Shown here: one piece after another, positions 1 to 8,263 of the stretch | How positions within the stretch are numbered: the stretch's first letter is position 1 | Layout of the letters: every line of letters begins with the position of its first letter | NCBI RefSeq assembly: GCF_008369325.1 | Contig: NZ_VOBI01000010.1 | Location: 186,001 to 250,000 of the forward strand | Origin: Pseudomonas sp. ANT_H12B | GTDB taxonomy: Bacteria > Pseudomonadota > Gammaproteobacteria > Pseudomonadales > Pseudomonadaceae | Direction: 5' to 3' | Length of the DNA stretch: 64,000 nt | Position numbers and translations under genes: made by a program | Notes under the pieces: generated by a model | What the model was told of the DNA's origin: nothing | Database searches by the model: none | Seen by the model: only the letters and a program-made list of their open reading frames with translations

Positions 1-476
1 TGATCGCCTTCTTCGACCTGCCGATGTCGGATTTTGCCCGCGGCCCTGCCGATCAGCCGATGTTGCAGGCCAAGGGTTATCAAATTGCGCCGTACATCTG
101 CTACGAAGTGGTCTATCCGGAGTTCGCCGCCAGCCTCGCCGCTCGCAGCGATCTGCTGCTGACCATCAGCAACGACACCTGGTTTGGCACCTCCATCGGC
201 CCGTTGCAACACTTGCAGATGGCGCAGATGCGCGCGCTTGAAGCCGGTCGCTGGATGATTCGCGCCACCAACAACGGCGTGACCGGTCTGATTAACCCAT
301 TCGGTCAGATCACGGTGCAGATCCCGCAGTTCGAACGCGGCATCCTCTACGGCGAAGTGGTGCCGATGCACAACCTGACGCCCTACCTGGAATGGCGTTC
401 GTGGCCGCTGATCATCATTTGCTTGCTGTTGTTTGGCTGGGCGCTGGTCGCGAACCGGATGGCCAAGACTGTTTAA
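1..476 (+). CDS. lnt: Apolipoprotein N-acyltransferase, C-terminal part
   Basis: This is the 3' end of a gene that enters from the left edge; its frame starts at base 3. It keeps the end of a nitrilase-like domain with the motif YICYEVVYPE, where the Cys is the catalytic nucleophile of the Glu-Lys-Cys triad in Lnt. A final hydrophobic helix (WPLIIICLLLFGWALV) follows, as in Lnt, whose last transmembrane segment comes after the nitrilase domain. Lnt adds the third acyl chain to lipoproteins in the inner membrane. The position upstream of leuS-lptE-holA matches the Pseudomonas order. The N-terminal membrane part lies outside the window. Confidence 0.93.
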   Translation, partial: IAFFDLPMSDFARGPADQPMLQAKGYQIAPYICYEVVYPEFAASLAARSDLLLTISNDTWFGTSIGPLQHLQMAQMRALEAGRWMIRATNNGVTGLINPFGQITVQIPQFERGILYGEVVPMHNLTPYLEWRSWPLIIICLLLFGWALVANRMAKTV

Positions 477-485
477 CCCGTAAAT

Positions 486-598
486 GATCGTTCCCACGCG
501 CAGCAAAGGAATGCCGCCAGGAACGCTCCGCGTCCGCTGTTGACGCTGTGACGCAGAGCGTCACGGGATGCATTCCTTTGCTGCGCGTGGGAACGATC
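486..598. repeat. Long inverted repeat, CGTTCCCACGC family
   Basis: Perfect 29-bp arms at 486-514 and 570-598 (starting GATCGTTCCCACGCG) enclose a shorter GC-rich hairpin-forming core. It fills the gap between convergent lnt and the ydcF-like gene, so it could fold in RNA from either side and act as a two-way terminator or mRNA stabiliser. Related copies lie at 28073-28184, 30511-30612 and 56056-56086. Confidence 0.85.
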
Positions 599-603
599 GA
601 ACT

Positions 604-1365
604 TTAGCGATAGAAAAGCGAATATCCCACCTGCCCCACCGCCTCGTTCATCAATTGACCGCTCTGCCAGATCGACTTGAATTCCGGCATCCAGCCGCCC
701 AATGGCCGGGCATTGTCCCCGCCGAGAAATCCGACCGGCGCCGGCACCACCTCAAACCCTGCCTTCTGGAAACTCCACACCGCGCGCGGCATGTGCCACG
801 CCTGGGTCACGACCACCACGCGCTTGATCCCCTCCGGCAACAACACCTCAGCGCTGAACTGCGCGTTTTCCCAGGTTGTGCGGCTGCGCCCTTCCTGCCA
901 ACGCACGGTCACGCCGAAATCATCGAGCATAGAGTCCGCCATCAACTTGGCTTCGCTCGGCGGCGAACCATAATGCAGGCCACCGCTGGTCAGGATCGGC
1001 AGGCCGGACGACTTGGCCAATCGCGCGGCATAACGCTCGCGTTCCAGGCCTACGCCGGTGGGCTGATCGGCGCCCCAGGCCCGGTCGCCACGTTCACGGC
1101 CCGACCCCAACACCACGATCGCATCCGCGCGCTGACTCAAGGTTGCCCACTCGTCGCGAACCAGTGGCGGTTCGCGCTCAAGGATCTCGGCGCTCCACTG
1201 CACCATTATCGGCAGGCTCATCAGCCAGAATCCCCCCGCGCCCAACGCAAAGCACACGTTTGCAAGACGCGGCCGGGAGCGGCGCAACCACCAGGCAAGA
1301 AGCAGCAGCAGCAAAAAAATGCCGGGAGGTAATAGAAGTTGTTTAACGAAATAGCGAAAAGGCAT
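604..1365 (-). CDS. YdcF/ElyC family (DUF218) membrane protein
   Basis: A 253-aa protein with two N-terminal hydrophobic segments (LLLPPGIFLLLLLLAWWL and a second at about residues 35-55) followed by a DUF218 domain. Domain signatures are ADAIVVLGSG, the RYAARLAK helix, LTSGG, SEAKLMADSM and SRTTWENAQFSAEVL, ending in VVVVTQAWHMPRAVWSF. Family members ElyC and SanA act in envelope integrity or peptidoglycan-linked processes; the biochemical activity is unclear. The start at 1365 is preferred over an upstream in-frame ATG (1422) because AAGGAGATGCTCG stands just before it. It converges on lnt. Confidence 0.85.
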   Translation of the reverse strand: MPFRYFVKQLLLPPGIFLLLLLLAWWLRRSRPRLANVCFALGAGGFWLMSLPIMVQWSAEILEREPPLVRDEWATLSQRADAIVVLGSGRERGDRAWGADQPTGVGLERERYAARLAKSSGLPILTSGGLHYGSPPSEAKLMADSMLDDFGVTVRWQEGRSRTTWENAQFSAEVLLPEGIKRVVVVTQAWHMPRAVWSFQKAGFEVVPAPVGFLGGDNARPLGGWMPEFKSIWQSGQLMNEAVGQVGYSLFYR

Positions 1366-1471
1366 CGAGCATCTCCTTAAAGATGCCCGAAGCCTAAGTG
1401 GGTTGACGCAATGCGACAACAAACGCGGAAGGACTATGCTTCAAAAAACCAAACGTCATGGCTCTGCGCCC

Positions 1472-1792
1472 TTACTTGAATTGCAGAGACCGGACCTTTA
1501 CCGCGTCCCTGCCGGGTGTTTTGTCCTTGAGCCAGATGATCTTGGCCGAACGTGGTGCGTCGAGTTGCTTCACTGCCTCTGACAAGCATCCGTGTGTCTC
1601 ACGTTCACTGCGATCCAGATACGCTTTGACCAGTGCAAACTCTGCGGGGCTAAGGCCACGCAACTCCAGCTCCAAGGGACGTTCATCGCGCAACCGGTCA
1701 GCGGTTTTTGCCGCGTCGAGGGCCATGCCCAGACGATCGATCAGTCGTTCATACAGCTGTGGTTTTGTAACTTTTTGCCGTGAATCAACCAT
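1472..1792 (-). CDS. Conserved hypothetical protein, 106 aa
   Basis: A small, charged, soluble-looking protein with no signal peptide or membrane segment. It is rich in Lys, Arg, Glu and Leu and looks mostly helical (for example LELELRGLSPAEFALVKAYLDR). I do not recognise a domain. GGTGAGGG lies directly upstream of the ATG. Its position between the ydcF-like gene and leuS fits the small hypothetical gene at the same place in other Pseudomonas genomes (recalled). An overlapping plus-strand frame (1458-1838) has atypical composition and is judged a shadow. Confidence 0.6.
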   Translation of the reverse strand: MVDSRQKVTKPQLYERLIDRLGMALDAAKTADRLRDERPLELELRGLSPAEFALVKAYLDRSERETHGCLSEAVKQLDAPRSAKIIWLKDKTPGRDAVKVRSLQFK

Positions 1793-2071
1793 CCCTCACC
1801 TCATTGAAGATAAGACTTACTCCCCATTTAGAGCTTAGCTTCCATGAACAAACCGGCTGGGTGCTGCGACCAACGGCCCTCGCAGCGGGTTTCGGGAGAC
1901 CTGCGGCAGCAATCAGGGTTTCCCTCGGTAGAGCGCGGTCATGTATGCTACGGCGCTTCCTGTAACTCCACTTCCAGCTCGTCTGGGCACCGAAACGCCG
2001 ATTTGGCGTGATCACCGTCCAGCGTTGCATTGAAGAGGATTAGGCCACCCCTATTCAGTTCAAAAGTAGCC
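1793..2071. other. Divergent intergenic region upstream of leuS
   Basis: A 279-bp gap between divergent genes that must hold the leuS promoter and that of the 106-aa gene. A weak sigma-70-like site is visible on the plus strand: TTCCCT at about 1920 and TATGCT at 1944-1949, spaced about 18 bp. I see no T-box or leader-peptide structure and no convincing ORF. Confidence 0.3.
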
Positions 2072-4678
2072 ATGCACGAACAATATCAGCCCCGTGAAAT
2101 CGAAGCCGCCGCCCAGTCGTTCTGGGACGAGCAAAAGTCCTTTGAAGTCAGTGAACAGCCAGGCAAGGAGACTTTCTACTGCCTGTCGATGTTCCCTTAC
2201 CCCAGCGGCAAGCTACACATGGGGCACGTGCGCAACTACACCATTGGCGACGTGATCTCCCGCTACCAGCGCATGCTAGGCAAGAACGTCCTGCAACCCA
2301 TGGGTTGGGACGCCTTCGGCATGCCGGCGGAAAACGCCGCAATGAAAAACCACGTAGCGCCCGCCAAGTGGACCTACGAAAACATCGCCTACATGAAAAC
2401 CCAGCTGCGCAGCCTGGGCCTCGCGGTGGACTGGTCCCGCGAAGTCACTACCTGCAAGCCTGATTACTACCGCTGGGAACAATGGCTGTTCACTCGCCTG
2501 TTCGAAAAAGGCGTGATTTACAAAAAAAGCGGCACCGTGAACTGGGACCCGGTCGACCAGACCGTCCTGGCCAACGAACAGGTGATCGACGGTCGCGGCT
2601 GGCGTTCCGGCGCGCTGATCGAGAAGCGCGAAATCCCGATGTACTACTTCAAGATCACCGCCTACGCGGATGAGTTGCTGTCGGGCCTCGACGATCTGCC
2701 GGGCTGGCCTGAACAGGTCAAGACCATGCAGCGCAACTGGATCGGCAAGTCCCGCGGCATGGAAGTACAGTTCCCGTACAACGTCGATTCCATCGGCGAA
2801 AGCGGCGTACTGAAAGTCTTCACCACCCGTCCGGACACCCTGATGGGCGCGACCTACGTTGCCGTAGCCGCCGAACACCATTTGGCGACCCTGGCTGCGC
2901 AGAACAACCCAGAGCTGCAAGCGTTCATCGCTGAATGCAAGGGCGGCAGCGTCGCCGAAGCCGACGTCGCCACCCAAGAGAAAAAAGGCCTGCCGACCTC
3001 GCTGTTCGTCGAGCACCCGCTGACCGGTGAAAAACTCCCGGTGTGGGTCGCCAACTACGTGCTGATGCACTACGGCGACGGCGCGGTGATGGCGGTTCCG
3101 GCTCACGACGAACGCGATTTCGAGTTCGCCACCAAGTACAACCTGCCGATCAAGTCCGTGGTGCGCACCAGTTCCGGTGACACCAACCCGGCCCCGTGGC
3201 AGGACGCTTATGGCGAGCACGGCACGCTGATCAATTCCGGTGAGTTCGACGGCCTCGACTTCGAAGGCGCTTTCGACGCCATGGAAGTCGCGCTGATCAA
3301 GAAAAACCTCGGCGCCTCGCGTACCCAGTTCCGCCTGCGCGACTGGGGCATCAGCCGTCAGCGCTACTGGGGCTGCCCGATCCCGATCATCCACTGCGAC
3401 ACTTGCGGTGATGTGCCGGTCCCGGAAGATCAACTGCCTGTCGTACTGCCGGAAGACGTGGTGCCGGACGGCGCCGGTTCGCCGCTGGCGCGCATGCCCG
3501 AGTTCTACGAGTGCAACTGCCCTAAATGCGGTGCACCGGCCAAGCGTGAAACCGACACCATGGACACCTTCGTCGAGTCCTCGTGGTATTACGCACGCTA
3601 CGCCTCGCCGCACTATGAAGGCGGCCTGGTGGAAAAATCGGCGGCCGACCATTGGTTGCCAGTTGATCAGTACATCGGCGGTATCGAACACGCCATTCTT
3701 CACCTGCTTTATGCCCGTTTCTTCCACAAGCTGATGCGTGATGAAGGCCTGGTGAGTTCCAACGAACCGTTCAAGAACCTGCTGACCCAGGGCATGGTGA
3801 TCGCCGAGACTTACTATCGTCGTGAAGCCAATGGTGCTTACACCTGGTTCAACCCGGCGGACGTGGAACTCGAGCGTGACAGCAAGGCCAAGGTTGTTAG
3901 CGCCAAGTTGATCGCAGACGGCCTGCCGGTGGAAATCGGTGGCACCGAGAAGATGGCCAAGTCCAAGAACAACGGCGTCGACCCACAGTCGATGATTGAC
4001 CAGTTCGGCGCCGACACCTGCCGTCTGTTCATGATGTTCGCCTCGCCACCCGACATGAGCGCGGAATGGTCCGACTCCGGTGTAGAAGGTTCGCACCGCT
4101 TCCTCAAGCGCGTCTGGCGTCTGGCTCAAGCGCACGTTACTCGGGGCCTGCCGGGCAAACTGGACATCGCCAGCCTTAATGACGAGCAGAAAGTCATTCG
4201 CCGTTCGATCCACCAGGCCATCAAGCAGGCCAGCCACGATGTCGGCCAAAACCACAAATTCAACACCGCCATCGCCCAGGTGATGACGCTGATGAACGTG
4301 CTGGAAAAAGCCCCGCAAGGCACCGGGCAGGAGCGTGCGCTGGTTCACGAAGGCCTGGAAACCGTCGTCCTGCTGCTGGCGCCTATCACTCCGCACATCA
4401 GTCATGAACTGTGGCATCAACTGGATCACGCCGACCCGGTAATCGATGCGGGCTGGCCGGTGCTGGACGAGAGCGCTCTGGTGCAGGACAGCCTGCAGCT
4501 TGTCATTCAAGTGAATGGCAAACTGCGCGGCCACATCGAAATGCCGGCCAGCGCCAGTCGCGAAGAAGTCGAAGCCGCCGCACGGGCCAACGAGAACGTG
4601 CTGCGTTTTGTCGACGGCCTGACGATTCGTAAAGTGATCGTAGTGCCCGGGAAACTGGTCAATATCGTCGCCAGCTAA
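2072..4678 (+). CDS. leuS: Leucyl-tRNA synthetase
   Basis: An 868-aa class I synthetase that charges tRNA-Leu with leucine. It has the HIGH-type motif HMGH at about residue 49 and the KMSKS-type loop KMAKSKNNG at about residue 627. The editing (CP1) domain between them includes TTRPDTLMGATYVAVAAEH and MAVPAHDERD, and a Cys4-like zinc segment (CDTCGD and CNCPKCG) is present. Length and architecture are those of bacterial LeuRS. The start at MHEQYQPREIEAAAQ is chosen because homologues begin there; an ATG 14 codons upstream is in frame. lptE and holA follow in the same direction. Confidence 0.98.
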   Translation: MHEQYQPREIEAAAQSFWDEQKSFEVSEQPGKETFYCLSMFPYPSGKLHMGHVRNYTIGDVISRYQRMLGKNVLQPMGWDAFGMPAENAAMKNHVAPAKWTYENIAYMKTQLRSLGLAVDWSREVTTCKPDYYRWEQWLFTRLFEKGVIYKKSGTVNWDPVDQTVLANEQVIDGRGWRSGALIEKREIPMYYFKITAYADELLSGLDDLPGWPEQVKTMQRNWIGKSRGMEVQFPYNVDSIGESGVLKVFTTRPDTLMGATYVAVAAEHHLATLAAQNNPELQAFIAECKGGSVAEADVATQEKKGLPTSLFVEHPLTGEKLPVWVANYVLMHYGDGAVMAVPAHDERDFEFATKYNLPIKSVVRTSSGDTNPAPWQDAYGEHGTLINSGEFDGLDFEGAFDAMEVALIKKNLGASRTQFRLRDWGISRQRYWGCPIPIIHCDTCGDVPVPEDQLPVVLPEDVVPDGAGSPLARMPEFYECNCPKCGAPAKRETDTMDTFVESSWYYARYASPHYEGGLVEKSAADHWLPVDQYIGGIEHAILHLLYARFFHKLMRDEGLVSSNEPFKNLLTQGMVIAETYYRREANGAYTWFNPADVELERDSKAKVVSAKLIADGLPVEIGGTEKMAKSKNNGVDPQSMIDQFGADTCRLFMMFASPPDMSAEWSDSGVEGSHRFLKRVWRLAQAHVTRGLPGKLDIASLNDEQKVIRRSIHQAIKQASHDVGQNHKFNTAIAQVMTLMNVLEKAPQGTGQERALVHEGLETVVLLLAPITPHISHELWHQLDHADPVIDAGWPVLDESALVQDSLQLVIQVNGKLRGHIEMPASASREEVEAAARANENVLRFVDGLTIRKVIVVPGKLVNIVAS

Positions 4679-4686
4679 TTGGATCG

Positions 4687-4709
4687 GGCGCCAGGTCATG
4701 CCTGGCGCC
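4687..4709 (+). terminator. Hairpin after leuS
   Basis: Perfect 9-bp stem GGCGCCAGG / CCTGGCGCC with a 5-nt loop, 8 bp after the leuS stop. There is no T-run, so it may attenuate or stabilise rather than terminate before lptE. Confidence 0.4.
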
Positions 4710-4766
4710 GAGTTAAACCTTTCGGGCCGCAAGATCGGCCCACATGGTTTCAAGGGGAGCAACAAG

Positions 4767-5372
4767 ATGATCAAACGCAATTTGCTGGTGATGGGCCTCG
4801 CCGTTCTGCTGAGCGCCTGCGGTTTCCAGCTGCGCGGCACCGGCACCACTGAACTGGCGTTCAAGGAACTCGACCTGAGCGCCCGCAACGCTTATGGCGA
4901 AACCGTGACGCAAATGCGTCAGGTGCTGGAAGGCAGTGGCGTCAAGGTCTACAGCGGTGCGCCTTACAAACTGGTACTGACTGACGAGCAGGAAACCCAG
5001 CGCATTCTCAGCTACGCAGGTGCCGGTCGTACTGGCGAGTACCAGATGAGCACAGTGCTCAGCTACGACATCCGTGGTCAGGGCGAACTACCGCTCTTGA
5101 GCGACAAGCTCGAAGTGCAGAAAGTCTTCATCCATGACGGTAACAACCTGGTGGGTTCCGACCAGGAAGCCAACGATGCTCGTAAAGAAATGCGTCGTGA
5201 GCTGGTTCAACGCATGATGCTGCGTCTGCAACAACTCACTCCGACTCAGTTGGAGCAACTGCAACAGACCGCCGACAACAGGGCCAAGGCTGAAGCCCAG
5301 GCACTGGAAGCCGCTCAGAAAGCTGAAGCGGACACTCCGCGTCAGTCGCCTATCCAACTGCCGCAGCAGTAA
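4767..5372 (+). CDS. lptE: LPS-assembly lipoprotein LptE
   Basis: A 201-aa outer-membrane lipoprotein that plugs LptD in lipopolysaccharide export. The N-terminus is a lipoprotein signal (MIKRNLLVMGLAVLLSACGF) with lipobox LSAC. The mature part begins FQLRGTG, typical of LptE (formerly RlpB). The C-terminus is a Gln/Ala-rich, probably coiled extension (about residues 160-201) common in Pseudomonas LptE. The start is set by AAGGGGAGC upstream and by the signal peptide; a longer in-frame start at 4698 is less likely. leuS-lptE-holA is a widely conserved order. Confidence 0.94.
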   Translation: MIKRNLLVMGLAVLLSACGFQLRGTGTTELAFKELDLSARNAYGETVTQMRQVLEGSGVKVYSGAPYKLVLTDEQETQRILSYAGAGRTGEYQMSTVLSYDIRGQGELPLLSDKLEVQKVFIHDGNNLVGSDQEANDARKEMRRELVQRMMLRLQQLTPTQLEQLQQTADNRAKAEAQALEAAQKAEADTPRQSPIQLPQQ

Positions 5373-5377
5373 GACTT

Positions 5378-5399
5378 ACGGGGCGCTCCGGCGCCCCGT
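5378..5399 (+). terminator. Hairpin between lptE and holA
   Basis: Stem ACGGGGCGC / GCGCCCCGT with a 4-nt loop, 6 bp after the lptE stop and 11 bp before holA. It is strong but lacks a clear U-tract, so it may be a partial terminator. Confidence 0.4.
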
Positions 5400-5410
5400 T
5401 CGCCCTCTCT

Positions 5411-6448
5411 ATGAAACTCGCCCCCGCCCAACTCGCCAAACATCTGCAAGGCTCCCTTGCGCCGGTCTATATCATCAGTGGCGATGACCCACTGCTGTGT
5501 CAGGAAGCCGCCGACGCCATTCGTGCCGCCGCCCGCCAACAGGGTTTCGACGAACGCCAGGTATTCGCCGCCGACGCCAGTTTTGACTGGGGCACGTTGC
5601 TGCAAGCTGGCGCTAGCATGTCATTGTTCGCCGAAAAACGTTTGCTGGAACTGCGCCTGCCGTCCGGCAAACCCGGTGACAAAGGCGCCGCCGCATTCAT
5701 CGAGTACTGCGCCAAACCGGCCGAAGACACGATATTGCTGATCAGCCTGCCCAAGCTTGATGGCAGCGCGCAGAAAACCAAGTGGGGCAAGGCGCTGGTC
5801 GAAGGCCAGCAGACTCAGTTCGTGCAAATCTGGCCGGTGGATGCCAGCCAGCTGCCGGGCTGGATCCGTCAACGGTTGTCCCAGGCCGGTCTTTCCGCCA
5901 GCCAGGACGCGGTCGAACTGATCGCCGCGCGAGTCGAGGGCAACCTGCTGGCCGCCGCCCAGGAAATCGAAAAGCTCAAGTTGATGGCCGAAGGTGGTCA
6001 GATCACTGTTGAAACCGTGCAGGCTGCGGTGGCTGACAGTGCGCGCTTCGATGTCTTCGGTCTGACCGATGCAATTCTCAACGGCGAAGCCGCCCATGCC
6101 TTGCGCATGCTCGAAGGATTGCGCGGTGAAGGCGTCGAACCACCGGTGATTCTCTGGGCCCTGGCCCGGGAGCTGCGCCTGCTGGCCAACCTGTCGTTGC
6201 AATACAGCCAGGGGGTGCCACTGGACAAAGCCTTCAGTCAGGCCCGACCGCCGATCTGGGACAAACGCAAACCGCTGATGAGCAAAGCCCTGCAACGCTA
6301 CTCGGCGCAACGCTGGGCACAGTTGTTGCTGGAAGCGCAGCGCATTGACGCACAGATCAAAGGCCAGGCTGCCGGTTCGCCGTGGATGAGTTTGAGCCGG
6401 TTGTCGTTGTTGATGGCTGGTCAGCGGCTGACATTGCCTGCCGAGTAA
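5411..6448 (+). CDS. holA: DNA polymerase III delta subunit
   Basis: A 345-aa clamp-loader subunit that opens the beta sliding clamp. The N-terminus MKLAPAQLAKHL followed by APVYIISGDDPLLCQEAAD is the typical HolA opening, a RecA-like fold without a functional Walker A. The middle has SLPKLDGSAQKTKWGKAL. The C-terminal collar region includes ILWALARELRLLANL and WAQLLLEAQRIDAQIKG. Length matches the family (about 340 aa). It lies 38 bp after lptE and is probably cotranscribed. Confidence 0.95.
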   Translation: MKLAPAQLAKHLQGSLAPVYIISGDDPLLCQEAADAIRAAARQQGFDERQVFAADASFDWGTLLQAGASMSLFAEKRLLELRLPSGKPGDKGAAAFIEYCAKPAEDTILLISLPKLDGSAQKTKWGKALVEGQQTQFVQIWPVDASQLPGWIRQRLSQAGLSASQDAVELIAARVEGNLLAAAQEIEKLKLMAEGGQITVETVQAAVADSARFDVFGLTDAILNGEAAHALRMLEGLRGEGVEPPVILWALARELRLLANLSLQYSQGVPLDKAFSQARPPIWDKRKPLMSKALQRYSAQRWAQLLLEAQRIDAQIKGQAAGSPWMSLSRLSLLMAGQRLTLPAE

Positions 6449-6455
6449 TCACACG

Positions 6456-6492
6456 CTAGCCGCTGGCGAAGCCTGCGTTCGGCAGCTACAGG
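6456..6492. repeat. Degenerate intergenic repeat after holA
   Basis: The string CTAGCCGCTGGCGAAGCCTG followed by CGTTCGGCAGCTACAGG resembles a dispersed fluorescens-group repeat I recall (GTAGCCGCTGGCGAAGCCTGCG type) and could form a weak hairpin. It is a single copy here, so support is limited. Confidence 0.3.
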
Positions 6493-6596
6493 TTCTGCGA
6501 TCGACGAAAGGTCCTACGCAATGCAGGGACTAGACAAAACGCTAACTTCGGCCGATGATTTGCCCCGCAAAACCCACTCACTTGCGAGCAATCATC

Positions 6597-6761
6597 ATGA
6601 GCAAAAAGCCATCCACGCATGGCCCCAACAAGGCCAAATCCATCGTCGCCCAGCCACTGTTCCGCAGCCGTCAGGAACGAGCCGGCAAGGGCAAAGGCAG
6701 CTACCGCCGCGAAGCCTTCCAGTCTAATAGCTGGGAGGCTTCTTACTTTCTGGCGGCCTGA
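6597..6761 (+). CDS. arfA: Alternative ribosome-rescue factor ArfA
   Basis: A 54-codon gene whose product releases ribosomes stalled on mRNAs without a stop codon, recruiting RF2 in known systems. The conserved core is visible: PLFRSRQERAGKGKGSYRRE, like the PLFRQR...KGKGSY core of E. coli ArfA, with an N-terminal basic segment. The start MSKKPSTHGPNKAKS at 6597 fits that core; an upstream in-frame start at 6555 is less likely. An intrinsic-terminator hairpin (6711-6751) lies inside the coding sequence, so most transcripts should end without a stop codon and the product would normally be tagged and destroyed. This is the known ArfA control logic. Confidence 0.88.
   Translation: MSKKPSTHGPNKAKSIVAQPLFRSRQERAGKGKGSYRREAFQSNSWEASYFLAA
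6711..6751 (+). terminator. Intrinsic terminator inside the arfA reading frame
   Basis: Arms GAAGCCTTCCAG (6711-6722) and CTGGGAGGCTTC (6731-6742) pair over 12 bp with one G-U, around an 8-nt loop, followed by the T-rich TTACTTTCT. The stop codon of arfA is only reached at 6759-6761. Transcription ending in the T-tract would give a non-stop arfA mRNA cut near codon 50. Confidence 0.8.
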
Positions 6762-6823
6762 AAGGCAAGCGCTCGCTCAACATGTTAAGGTCTGCACCTG
6801 ATTCGTATTCCCTGGACCCGTGC

Positions 6824-8146
6824 ATGCCCTTTTGTCTTTCCCGTCGTTGGCACCTGCGCCAACTGATCGCTGCCTCCAGCCTCATTTTGCTTGTCGCCTG
6901 CGCGGAAAAACCGACCGCCGCCGACGCCCAGCCGCTTCAGACACTCCCCGTTGCGACAGCCCCTGCGGTCATTCCGCCCGTGGTTCCGACCGGTGAAGAC
7001 CTCAACATCCAGCCCACCCAGACCTTCGCCGAATGGCAGGCGGGTTTCCGCAAGGACGCCTTGGCTGCCGGCATCCGCGCCGACCTGTTCGACCGCGCCT
7101 TCGCCAATGTCAGCGTGGACACCAGTGTGATCCGTGCCGACCGCAGCCAGCCAGAATTCTCCCGCCCTGTGTGGGAATACCTCGACGGCGCCCTTTCGCC
7201 GCTGCGCGTGCGTAAAGGTGAGGCGCTGGTCAGTCAGTACGCCGACATCCTGCAAAGCATCGAACAGCGCTACGGCGTTGATCGCCAGGCGCTGGTCGCG
7301 GTGTGGGGCATGGAGAGTAACTTCGGGCAGTTCCAGGGCAGCAAGTCGGTGATCAACTCCCTCGCGACCCTGGCCTACGAAGGCCGTCGCCCTGGTTTCG
7401 CCCACGCGCAACTGATCGCCGCCCTGCAGATCCTGCAACAGGGTGATATCGAACCGGAGAAAATGCTCGGTTCCTGGGCCGGCGCCATGGGCCAGACCCA
7501 GTTCATTCCGACCACTTACAACACCCACGCCGTGGATTTCGATGGCGACGGACGCCGCGACATCTGGGGCAGCTCCGCCGACGCCCTGGCCTCGACCGCG
7601 CACTACCTGCAGAGCTCTGGCTGGCAGAGAGGCCAACCGTGGGGCTTCGAAGTGCAACTGCCGGGCAGCTTCAATTACGTATTGGCCGATGGCACGATTC
7701 GCAAGAGCCTGTCCGAATGGCAGCAACTGGGTGTCTCACTGCCCAACGGCGGCCAGGTTCCGCCAGGCTCCGAACACCTGTCAGCCTCCCTGCTGCTGCC
7801 GGCCGGTTATCGTGGCCCGGCGTTCCTGGTGCTCGATAACTTCCGCGCGATCCTCAAATACAACAACTCGTCGTCCTACGCTTTGGCCGTGAGCCTGTTG
7901 TCCGAGCGCTTGAACGGCTCAGGCTTTATCAACGGCATGTGGCCCAAGGATGATTTGCCGCTGAGCCGTACCGAACGGATCGAGCTGCAAAGCCTGCTGA
8001 GCGCCCAGAACTACGACGCGGGCACCGCCGACGGCATCATCGGCGCCAACACCCGCAAAGCGATCCGCAGCGCCCAGCAGTCATTTGGCTGGCCGGCGGA
8101 TGGGTATCCGACACACAAGTTGCTCGAAGGCCTGCGTAGCCGCTAA
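6824..8146 (+). CDS. Lytic murein transglycosylase, MltB-like lipoprotein with peptidoglycan-binding domain
   Basis: A 440-aa lipoprotein predicted to cleave glycan strands in the periplasm. The N-terminus has a basic start and hydrophobic stretch with lipobox LVAC. The SLT-type-2 domain contains the catalytic Glu in VAVWGMESNFGQFQG and the family block AGAMGQTQFIPTTYNTHAVD followed by FDGDGRRDIWGS. The C-terminus (about residues 380-440) is a peptidoglycan-binding domain (ELQSLLSAQNYDAGTADGII). The start at 6824 fits the signal peptide better than 6782. It lies 62 bp after arfA. It is a paralogue of the mltB at 13752-14762. Confidence 0.92.
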   Translation: MPFCLSRRWHLRQLIAASSLILLVACAEKPTAADAQPLQTLPVATAPAVIPPVVPTGEDLNIQPTQTFAEWQAGFRKDALAAGIRADLFDRAFANVSVDTSVIRADRSQPEFSRPVWEYLDGALSPLRVRKGEALVSQYADILQSIEQRYGVDRQALVAVWGMESNFGQFQGSKSVINSLATLAYEGRRPGFAHAQLIAALQILQQGDIEPEKMLGSWAGAMGQTQFIPTTYNTHAVDFDGDGRRDIWGSSADALASTAHYLQSSGWQRGQPWGFEVQLPGSFNYVLADGTIRKSLSEWQQLGVSLPNGGQVPPGSEHLSASLLLPAGYRGPAFLVLDNFRAILKYNNSSSYALAVSLLSERLNGSGFINGMWPKDDLPLSRTERIELQSLLSAQNYDAGTADGIIGANTRKAIRSAQQSFGWPADGYPTHKLLEGLRSR

Positions 8147-8149
8147 AAG

Positions 8150-8240
8150 CATCGCGGGCAAGCCCGCTCCCACAGGATTCAAGTTGAACGCAACTATCGC
8201 ATTCACCTTTGAACGTGTGGGAGCGGGCTTGCCCGCGATG
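8150..8240. repeat. REPIN-like inverted pair of REP sequences
   Basis: Two inverted copies: CATCGCGGGCAAGCCCGCTC (8150-8169, continuing CCAC) and GTGGGAGCGGGCTTGCCCGC (8217-8236, continuing GATG). They are separated by a short spacer and lie between convergent genes. This is the classic fluorescens-group REP doublet. Confidence 0.85.
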
Positions 8241-8263
8241 ACTGACTATCAGACGACCAGGCT

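Noticed and set aside
1793..2071. T-box or leader-peptide attenuator before leuS
   Set aside because: No run of Leu codons with a following terminator and no T-box consensus was found.
2276..4888. An 870-codon open frame on the minus strand across leuS
   Set aside because: It is the antisense of leuS, a typical GC-rich shadow frame. leuS has all synthetase motifs, and the antisense product shows no recognisable domain.
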